NCBI RefSeq assembly: GCF_019929225.1
Contig: NZ_JAHZPA010000003.1
Span: 62,001-126,000 of the forward strand
Reading direction: 5' to 3'
DNA length: 64,000 bases
DNA from: Streptococcus sanguinis
GTDB lineage: Bacteria > Bacillota > Bacilli > Lactobacillales > Streptococcaceae
Part shown: positions 58,648 to 64,000 of the stretch, piece by piece
Layout: every line of letters starts with the position of its first letter
Numbering within the stretch: the stretch's first letter is position 1
The notes under the pieces: model-generated
What the model saw: the letters and a program-made list of their open reading frames with translations, nothing else
Told to the model about the DNA's origin: nothing
Databases searched by the model: none
Translations under genes and position numbers: made by a program

Positions 58648-58736
58648 GGGCGTCAAAAATCCGTATGAAAATGGGGAAACGACACCGTGTTAGATGAACA
58701 CAAGGAGTTTCATCTTTTTCGCTAGGATTTTAGCCC
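58648..58736. other. Second structured element downstream of rpsO
   Basis: GGGC...AAAATCC (58648-58662) pairs with GGATTTTAGCCC (58725-58736) and AGATGAA / TTCATCT pairs inside. A 3' terminator follows at 58749. The 521-base gap between rpsO and the hydrolase gene otherwise has only the repeats noted here. Confidence 0.5.
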
Positions 58737-58748
58737 GAGCTCAAATTG

Positions 58749-58776
58749 GCTCTCTGACTTCAGGGAGCTTTTTTCT
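58749..58776 (+). terminator. Terminator downstream of rpsO
   Basis: GCTCTCTGA pairs with TCAGGGAGC (one G-T pair), then a T6 run. Confidence 0.75.
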
Positions 58777-58797
58777 GTTCTTTCACCTTACCTCGAT

Positions 58798-58833
58798 ATA
58801 CTCAAGTATTATCTTATACTCAAGTATTATCTT
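58798..58833. repeat. Two exact tandem copies of an 18-base unit
   Basis: ATACTCAAGTATTATCTT occurs twice without spacer. ACCTTAC (58785-58791) and GTAAGGT (58854-58860) flank the pair as an inverted repeat. Confidence 0.7.
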
Positions 58834-59033
58834 CGGTTATGGTTTCTAGCACTGTAAGGTAAAATAAACCAGATTTTCTCTCTTAGGGGAGTTTTTTCTT
58901 TTTCTCTAGGATTGTAACCTAATCTCAAATCAGTTTTCAGGGTTTTGGAGTACGATTATTCGTCTTTCCCCTAAATTCATTTTAAGCTCTTCAAATATCA
59001 TTTCCTAGTCTAATTCTTCTAATTTCTCCAAAC

Positions 59034-59067
59034 AAAAAGCTCTTCTATGATTTTAGAAGAACTTTTT
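59034..59067. terminator. Terminator of the alpha/beta hydrolase gene
   Basis: AAAAAG-C-TCTTCT pairs with AGAAGA-A-CTTTTT; it lies just past the minus-strand stop. Confidence 0.75.
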
Positions 59068-59079
59068 CTATCAGCAACT

Positions 59080-60006
59080 TTACTCTTTCAAGAATTTTTG
59101 GATTGCAGGAGCGGCTGTGATAGCAAATCTTTCGTCAATACGATGCTCTCCACCTTCTACTGTGACCAGCTCTGCATTTGGAATGGTCTGACTTGCTTCG
59201 ACAGCATACTGATAGGGCACGACTGCGTCATCGGTACCATGGATAATGAGGGTCGGAGCTGTGATTTTGGTCTGTTCGGCTTGGATGTCAATGTCTAAGG
59301 CATCGATTAGATAAATCTTGCCCAGAGTAGTATTGTGGTGTGTCAGGCTATCAGGAAGTTGGTCGAAGTCAGGACTCCCTAGCTCACGATAGGTCTCTTT
59401 GGCATCATCGAAAAGAACGAAAGCTGGAAAGATGAGCAGGAGTTTGTGCACGCGGTCCGGATAAGCAGCAGCATAAAGACTGGCAACAACGCCGCCTTGA
59501 CTGGCACCGAATAAGCTCATTTTGCTTTTATCTACAAAGGCCTCGGAACGAAGCTTTTCCATGACTTGAGTCAAGTCTGTGAGTTCGGTCTTGACCGACA
59601 TATTCAGCATATCTTGTCCACCGCTTTTCGATTGGCGGCTACCACCGTAAAAATCAAAGCTGTAAACCAGATAACCTTGCTTTGCCAGCAGCTGGCTGTA
59701 CATTTCATATTGCTCAAGGGTGTTGTTCAATCCATGTGCGATAACAATAGTCGGCAATTTTTTACTCTTGTAGTCAGAAGGAGCAGTAATCTTTCCGTAG
59801 AGTTGCTTGTCATCGTATGAAATACTGTACTCTTCGGATACGATGTTTTCTGTCGGAGTCGCTTGCTTGTCGCTCTTCTCGCTAGAAGCTGTCTGTGTGG
59901 TTTCTGGCTTAGGATGAGTAGGATTGGCTCTGTTTTGAGAATGCCAGAAGAAAAGACCTAGTCCAGCCAAGCACAAGGCTGCTAAGAAAGCCCCAATATA
60001 CTTCAT
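59080..60006 (-). CDS. Membrane-anchored alpha/beta hydrolase
   Basis: This 308-residue protein has an N-terminal signal or anchor helix (about 3-20), a Ser/Thr/Lys-rich linker (about 25-55) and an alpha/beta-hydrolase domain. Active-site features are the nucleophile elbow GASQGG, IIHGTDDAVVP with the acid Asp, and GGEHRI with the His; IVIAHGLNN holds the oxyanion residues. It resembles serine aminopeptidase/esterase-type hydrolases acting outside the membrane. There is no lipobox. The substrate is unknown. Confidence 0.88.
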   Translation of the reverse strand: MKYIGAFLAALCLAGLGLFFWHSQNRANPTHPKPETTQTASSEKSDKQATPTENIVSEEYSISYDDKQLYGKITAPSDYKSKKLPTIVIAHGLNNTLEQYEMYSQLLAKQGYLVYSFDFYGGSRQSKSGGQDMLNMSVKTELTDLTQVMEKLRSEAFVDKSKMSLFGASQGGVVASLYAAAYPDRVHKLLLIFPAFVLFDDAKETYRELGSPDFDQLPDSLTHHNTTLGKIYLIDALDIDIQAEQTKITAPTLIIHGTDDAVVPYQYAVEASQTIPNAELVTVEGGEHRIDERFAITAAPAIQKFLKE

Positions 60007-60144
60007 AGTTCTCTCCTTTCAGTATTTGTAGTATTATAGCGGAAACGAATGTATTTTACAAGGAGAGAGATTTCTTGTTTTTGATTTTTCTGGATTTCAT
60101 ACAAGAAAATCCAATTCAGTCATCTAAGCGAGATTCTGATAACC

Positions 60145-60173
60145 TTGAATTTTTTAGAAAATCTTGCTAGACT
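60145..60173 (+). promoter_or_regulatory. Promoter of yjdF
   Basis: TTGAAT (60145-60150), 17 bases, TAGACT (60168-60173), placing the transcription start near 60180 and leaving a leader of about 115 bases. Confidence 0.65.
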
Positions 60174-60179
60174 GTAACT

Positions 60180-60290
60180 ACTAAGATAAAAACACAGTTC
60201 TGGTTGGTAGTCCAGACGCAAAAAATCTATTTTTTGTCAGTAACCTTCCTCCTTGGTTGTCCATTCTTAGGGATCTTTTAAAGGAGGTGC
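60180..60290 (+). ncRNA. Candidate yjdF-type riboswitch
   Basis: The leader between the promoter and yjdF includes a CTGG-TTGGTAGT-CCAG stem-loop and a later CTTGGTTGTCC...GGGATC region next to the ribosome site. The yjdF motif RNA is known to precede yjdF genes in Firmicutes and to respond to azaaromatic compounds. The call rests mainly on position; I have not aligned it to the consensus. Confidence 0.5.
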
Positions 60291-60294
60291 TGTC

Positions 60295-60708
60295 ATGGAT
60301 AAGATTTCAATGACGCTGACAGTTTATTTTGAAGAGGGATTTTGGCACGGTCTTTTCGAGCAGGAACATGCTCAATCTTATAGAGTTTGCCGAGTCACCT
60401 TTGGTGCAGAGCCTAGCACGCAGGAATTGTTGGATTTTCTAAACCGTTATTATCATCGGTTGCAGTTTAGTCCTAGCATCAGAGTTAAGGAGATAACTAA
60501 GTCGGTCAGTCCTAAACGCCTGCAGAGACAGGCTAAAAAGGAGCAGATGGCTTCACGGTCTTCAAAGTCTCAGGAAGCGCTGAAGTTGCAATTTGAAGAG
60601 CAAAAGAAAATCGCTCGAGTCAAGCGCAAGCAACAGAAAGAACTGGCTAAGCAAAGGAAATTTGAACTCAAACAGCAAAAACGGTTGGAAAAGCACAAGG
60701 GGCATTGA
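60295..60708 (+). CDS. yjdF: YjdF family protein (DUF2992)
   Basis: This is a 137-residue cytoplasmic protein. The first half (about 1-70) is the conserved domain: MTLTVYFEEGFWHGLFEQEHAQSYRVCRVTFGAEPS and LLDFLNRYYHRLQFSPSI. The second half is a very basic, Lys/Gln/Arg-rich coiled tail (KKIARVKRKQQKELAKQRK). It is thought to help deal with azaaromatic compounds, based on its riboswitch; the biochemical role is unknown. The ribosome site AAAGGAGGTG is very strong, consistent with control by masking it. Confidence 0.88.
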   Translation: MDKISMTLTVYFEEGFWHGLFEQEHAQSYRVCRVTFGAEPSTQELLDFLNRYYHRLQFSPSIRVKEITKSVSPKRLQRQAKKEQMASRSSKSQEALKLQFEEQKKIARVKRKQQKELAKQRKFELKQQKRLEKHKGH

Positions 60709-60733
60709 GCCTGGTTTTTCTTATTTATATGGG

Positions 60734-60760
60734 AAAGTCTTCCGATGGGAGGCTTTTTTG
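60734..60760 (+). terminator. Terminator of yjdF
   Basis: AAAGTCTTCC-GAT-GGGAGGCTTT followed by T residues (with G-T pairs). Confidence 0.78.
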
Positions 60761-60819
60761 TTTGTCAGGAAATCGGTGAGTTGCTTGAAAAGCGAAGTGA
60801 TTTCTCCAAGTCGTTTCAT

Positions 60820-60848
60820 TTGACAGATGTAATCAAAGGTATTACAAT
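60820..60848 (+). promoter_or_regulatory. Promoter of the DUF4649 gene and trxA
   Basis: TTGACA (60820-60825), 17 bases, TACAAT (60843-60848). Confidence 0.78.
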
Positions 60849-60896
60849 ATAATCATAAAATAAAAATTACAAGAGTAATTTGAAAAAGGAGAAATT

Positions 60897-61118
60897 ATGA
60901 TTGAAATTACATATTTGGATGCTGTCAAGCAGGAGCGGAAGATGACCTTTGAGTCTTATCAGGAGTTTGAGCAGTCCCAGCAAGCCTGCTTGATTGGTGT
61001 GGCAGATTATTACCCAGTTAAAAAATTGACTTATAAAGGGCATGATTTGAATTATCAGGGTACTTACGGCGACGTCTTCTTTTTCCTGATGAAGCAGGAT
61101 TTGACAAAGTTTGACTAA
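60897..61118 (+). CDS. Small conserved streptococcal protein (DUF4649-like), 73 residues
   Basis: This small soluble protein has a beta-rich pattern (MIEITYLDAVKQERKMTFESYQEF; CLIGVADYYPVKKLTYKGHDL) seen next to thioredoxin genes in streptococci. It has one internal Cys and no membrane segment. It starts after AAAAGGAGAA and is followed by trxA after 18 bases, so they form a two-gene operon. The function is unknown; the DUF name is from memory. Confidence 0.75.
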   Translation: MIEITYLDAVKQERKMTFESYQEFEQSQQACLIGVADYYPVKKLTYKGHDLNYQGTYGDVFFFLMKQDLTKFD

Positions 61119-61136
61119 GAATAAAGGAGAAAAATA

Positions 61137-61451
61137 ATGGTAAAAGCAATTACAGATGCGACATTTGAGCAGGAAACGAAAGACGGTTTGGTGCTGATTG
61201 ATTTTTGGGCGACTTGGTGCGGACCTTGTCGGATGCAGGGGCCAATCCTCGACAAACTCTCAGAGGAACTTTCCGAAGATGAGCTCAAGATTGTCAAGAT
61301 GGATGTGGATGAAAATCCAGCTACAGCACGCGCCTTTGGTATCATGTCTATCCCGACCTTGCTCTTTAAAAAAGACGGTCAGGTCGTCAAGCAGCTAGCG
61401 GGCGTTCATACTGCCCAGCAGATTAAAGCGATTGTGGCAGGCTTGGGATAA
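61137..61451 (+). CDS. trxA: Thioredoxin
   Basis: This 104-residue dithiol oxidoreductase reduces disulfides in the cytoplasm with thioredoxin reductase. The active site WCGPC occupies residues 27-31 within FWATWCGPCRM, and the cis-proline is in SIPTLLFKKDG. The length is typical. The ribosome site is AAAGGAGAA. It is co-transcribed with the small gene upstream and ends at a terminator. Confidence 0.96.
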   Translation: MVKAITDATFEQETKDGLVLIDFWATWCGPCRMQGPILDKLSEELSEDELKIVKMDVDENPATARAFGIMSIPTLLFKKDGQVVKQLAGVHTAQQIKAIVAGLG

Positions 61452-61488
61452 AGTGCGTGGAAGATTAAATTAGACCTATTAAAAATTG

Positions 61489-61521
61489 AGACTGCTCAGG
61501 TTATAGAGTGGTCTTTTTTTA
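61489..61521 (+). terminator. Terminator of trxA
   Basis: AGACTGCTC pairs with GAGTGGTCT (two G-T pairs), followed by a T7 run. Confidence 0.8.
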
Positions 61522-61664
61522 TTGCGATTGTAACAATAAGAAGTCAATTTAAAAAATTTGTTCGAAAATTCACATTTTAAGGTATAATAAGTAGAGGTAT
61601 TTTTTCCAATGGGTCTCGTTAGGGAGCCGGGTTATTTAAAAATGATGGGAATGTGGTAATATTA

Positions 61665-62018
61665 ATGATTGAGTTGCTAAAACATCTTTTATTTGTTTTT
61701 ATGATTTTTACACCATTTGTTGCCCCAGCGATTTTGTGTTTCTTTGTGGGGTGGATGATTCCTAGAGAGCAGATCACTCAAAAAAGAATCATACTAGTAT
61801 TAGCCTTGTTGATTCCAATTTTGCTTTTGATTTCCTATTGTGCCCCTCAGATATTAGGCCTAGTTTTTTGGAGTCTGATTTGGTTTTTCATCGGGCTGCT
61901 GCGAATGAAGAATTATACTAAGTCACAGTACTGGACAAGATGGCTTATATTTATCGCTTGTTTTAGTGCCTATATTTTACTTTATCTCCGCTTTTTTGGA
62001 TCGCTTGATTTTTATTAA
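61665..62018 (+). CDS. Hypothetical membrane protein, about 117 residues
   Basis: I do not recognise it. Four hydrophobic segments are visible (FVFMIFTPFVAPAILCFFVGW; IILVLALLIPILLLISY; ILGLVFWSLIWFFIGLL; WLIFIACFSAYILLYL), with short basic loops. A TATAAT at 61583 may be its -10. The start is uncertain: ATG at 61665 and an in-frame GTG at 61653 both have poor ribosome sites. A convergent terminator follows it. Confidence 0.6.
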   Translation: MIELLKHLLFVFMIFTPFVAPAILCFFVGWMIPREQITQKRIILVLALLIPILLLISYCAPQILGLVFWSLIWFFIGLLRMKNYTKSQYWTRWLIFIACFSAYILLYLRFFGSLDFY

Positions 62019-62023
62019 ACTTA

Positions 62024-62059
62024 AAAAATCAGCTTGAAGCAAAGCTTCAAGCTGTTTTT
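62024..62059. terminator. Bidirectional terminator between the membrane-protein gene and pepF
   Basis: CAGCTTGAAGC-AAA-GCTTCAAGCTG, perfect stem, flanked by A-run and T-run. Confidence 0.9.
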
Positions 62060-62068
62060 GTTTATTTT

Positions 62069-63865
62069 TTATTCCCCCGACTCCTCGCTGTAAGCAATAA
62101 TCTGATCAACTGTGTCTGACAAGAATTGAATGGTGTCGCGGAGTGGTTTGTCAGTCGAAATATCTGCTCCGATAATCATAGCTGACTCAAGCGGAGTCTT
62201 GCTGCCGCCAGATTTGAGCAGCTCAAGCCAGTCACGGGCACCATTTTCGTCATTTTTCAGGTGTAGGTAGCCAGCGGTAGAGATGACCAAGCCTGCGGAG
62301 TAAGTATAGCTGTAGAGTCCCATGTAGTAGTGGGCTTGGCGCATCCAAGTTAAGGCAGCATCGTCGTCGATTTCAACGGCATCGCCCCAGAATTCTGTCA
62401 AGACTTCTTTCATAATAGCGTTGAGTTTACTTGCGCCGAAGGTTCCGCCTTCTTCAATCAAAGTATAGACCTTGCGTTGGAAGGCAGCTTCCAGCAAGTG
62501 GGTGATGAAGTTGTGGAAGTAAGTATCCGTCAGACGGTGAGCCAGGGCAAAGCGTTTCTGGCGTGGGTTATCAAACTGGCGTTCCAGATAATCACTGAGC
62601 AGGAGCTCATTAAAGGTAGACGGTGCTTCCACATAGTAGGTGGACATGTGGGCATTGAAATAGCTTTGGTGATTGTCGGAGAAGATAAACTGACCAGAGT
62701 GGCCAATTTCGTGAATCAGAGTATAGACATCACTCATACGTCCAGTCCAGCTCATGAGAACATAAGGGTGAACCCGATAAGGATCAGCAGCATAGCCTCC
62801 AGAGTCCTTTCCGGCATTGGCCGCAAAGTCGACCCAGCGTTCTTCCTTATAGCGGGCAACTTCTTGGCAGTATTCTTGTCCGAGTGGCTCGACTGACTTC
62901 ATGACGAGGTCATAGGCATCATCAATGCTGACTTCGGGATTGAGCTCGCTGTCCAAGTCCAGCTTCCAGTCGGCAAAAGTCATTTTTTCAAGTCCGTTTA
63001 CCTTAGCGACATGCTTGAGGTATTTCTGAGCTACTGGGGCAAATTCACTCATAATCAAGTCAATCTGCCAGTCAAACATAGAGCGATCAACTTCTTGCTC
63101 TGCCAGCAAGTAGTCAAAGACAGACTCATAGCCCTTCATGTCAGCCAGTAATTTTTCAGACTTGACCTGAGCTAGATAAGCAGCTGCGGCAGTGTTTTGA
63201 TGCTGACGAAGTCCTTCTGAGAAAGAGCGGAAAGCTTTTTCGCGGATTTCTGCATTTTCATGGTTTTGATAGAAATTCTCATAGGTGACAAAGCTGTTTT
63301 TGTAAACTTTGCCGTCTACTTCAAAGTCAGCCATGGCAAAGTCGCCAGCCCGCATCTTGGTATAAATATCCTGTGGACTGTAGAAGACTTCGCCTAGATT
63401 GGTCAGAGCTTTTTCGACATCCGCTCCCAGATAGTGGGCTTTTTTGATTTTAGCCTGGCGAATGGCTGAGGTCAAATGGGGCTCTTGGCCTAGTTTCTCC
63501 AAGACAGCTTCGTCTGCACCGACTAGGGCGTCGTCAAAGAAGCTGAGTGCGACATTGGCCTCGGTCTCAAACTCCATGGCTGCTTGGGCAATCTGCGCAA
63601 AGCTCTCGTCGCCAAAATCAGTGGTCTGTGGCATAAAGCCGTAGTTACCGATGTGGCTGATTTGGATATAAATCTGCTCTAACTCAGCAAAAGCCCGTTC
63701 AAAATCTTCGAAAGTGCTAAGCTTGCCTTGATAATCACGGACGAATTTCTGGATGTCCTCTCTGGCCTTTTCGATGGCCCGCAGGAAGTCCTCTTGGTCT
63801 TGGTAAAGGGCCGTTAGGTCCCAGAGTTCATTTTCCGGAAATTCAGAACGATGTTTTTGTTCCAT
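62069..63865 (-). CDS. pepF: Oligoendopeptidase F
   Basis: This is a 598-residue cytoplasmic M3B zinc peptidase that cuts oligopeptides of about 7-17 residues. The metal motif HEIGH is at residues 385-389 (LIHEIGHSGQF), with the downstream Glu ligand in YYVEAPSTFNE. The N-terminal helical oligopeptidase domain (YQDQEDFLRAIEKAREDIQKF) is intact. The length is standard. The ribosome site on the minus strand is AAAGGAGTAG. A terminator just upstream separates it from the preceding minus-strand gene. Confidence 0.95.
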   Translation of the reverse strand: MEQKHRSEFPENELWDLTALYQDQEDFLRAIEKAREDIQKFVRDYQGKLSTFEDFERAFAELEQIYIQISHIGNYGFMPQTTDFGDESFAQIAQAAMEFETEANVALSFFDDALVGADEAVLEKLGQEPHLTSAIRQAKIKKAHYLGADVEKALTNLGEVFYSPQDIYTKMRAGDFAMADFEVDGKVYKNSFVTYENFYQNHENAEIREKAFRSFSEGLRQHQNTAAAAYLAQVKSEKLLADMKGYESVFDYLLAEQEVDRSMFDWQIDLIMSEFAPVAQKYLKHVAKVNGLEKMTFADWKLDLDSELNPEVSIDDAYDLVMKSVEPLGQEYCQEVARYKEERWVDFAANAGKDSGGYAADPYRVHPYVLMSWTGRMSDVYTLIHEIGHSGQFIFSDNHQSYFNAHMSTYYVEAPSTFNELLLSDYLERQFDNPRQKRFALAHRLTDTYFHNFITHLLEAAFQRKVYTLIEEGGTFGASKLNAIMKEVLTEFWGDAVEIDDDAALTWMRQAHYYMGLYSYTYSAGLVISTAGYLHLKNDENGARDWLELLKSGGSKTPLESAMIIGADISTDKPLRDTIQFLSDTVDQIIAYSEESGE

Positions 63866-63908
63866 AGTCTACTCCTTTTGTCGTATATAGAAATAGTATA
63901 GCAAAAAA

Positions 63909-63931
63909 TCCCCCAAAATGTCTTTGGGGGA
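63909..63931 (-). terminator. Minus-strand terminator upstream of pepF
   Basis: CCCCCAAAG...CTTTTGGGGG-type stem followed by a T6 run on the minus strand; it ends the transcript of the gene entering from the right edge. Confidence 0.78.
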
Positions 63932-63951
63932 GAAGGATAAGTCAGTAATTT

Positions 63952-64000
63952 TTAGCTGTTTATCAGTTCGAGGATAAAAGTCAATGTTTCTTTGTGGCAA
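63952..64000 (-). CDS. C-terminal end of a minus-strand gene (partial), perhaps coiA
   Basis: One minus-strand frame reads CHKETLTFILELINS and then stop (63952-63954), 20 bases before the terminator. In many streptococci the gene before pepF is the competence gene coiA, so this may be its end. That is synteny only; 15 residues are too few to identify the protein. Confidence 0.4.
   Translation of the reverse strand, partial: CHKETLTFILELINS

Overview
The window is chromosomal DNA of a low-GC Gram-positive coccus, most likely an oral Streptococcus of the sanguinis/mitis type. The evidence is the gene set and its style: PolC-type DNA polymerase III, PepS (M29), PepF (M3B), ClpL, the uppS-cdsA-rseP-proS-polC order, strong AGGAGG ribosome sites, extended -10 promoters and catabolite (cre-like) sites. 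The species assignment is inference. No rRNA, tRNA, CRISPR array or complete insertion sequence was seen.

Layout. (1) 1-6035: the last codons of glmS, then a complete mannitol PTS operon (mtlA-mtlR-mtlF-mtlD) with an MtlR-type operator and a cre site, then a terminator and a second, truncated copy of the glmS 3' end. The mannitol operon is thus bracketed by duplicated glmS ends. (2) 6036-13158: a structured leader, a luciferase-like flavin monooxygenase, and an operon of two tandem URO-D/MtaA-like proteins, a 66-residue membrane peptide and a polar amino-acid type ABC importer. The substrate is unknown. (3) 13212-24475: a divergent DeoR-type regulator and an L-fucose operon (aldolase, isomerase, orphan PTS EIIB and EIIA, sugar ABC importer, kinase, mutarotase) followed by a separately promoted lactaldehyde-reductase gene. 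(4) 24476-27090: clpL with a long leader carrying four copies of a short repeat. (5) 27091-36588: an AT-rich island with a phase-variable type I restriction-modification system: hsdR, hsdM, expressed hsdS, a tyrosine recombinase, and two silent hsdS cassettes with inverted repeats. Degraded genes lie at both edges. (6) 36553-39528: a 5'-truncated serine hydrolase, a CPBP membrane protease, a small DNA-binding-like protein and a GC-richer tandem repeat. (7) 39529-53567: transketolase, YajC, and the envelope/translation/replication block uppS-cdsA-rseP-proS, then a PH-domain protein, a lipoprotein, polC and a methyltransferase. (8) 53586-64000: small membrane proteins, pepS, def, an MFS protein, an RsuA-type pseudouridine synthase, rpsO, a secreted hydrolase, yjdF with a probable yjdF-type riboswitch, trxA and pepF.

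How the parts work together. The mannitol and fucose loci are inducible carbohydrate pathways under dual local and carbon-catabolite control. The hsd island is built to switch methylation specificity: two versions of target domain 1 and three of target domain 2 are present. The least understood unit is the URO-D/MtaA-like operon. It keeps a His-x-Cys...Cys zinc-type motif but lacks the haem-pathway signature, and is coupled to an importer.
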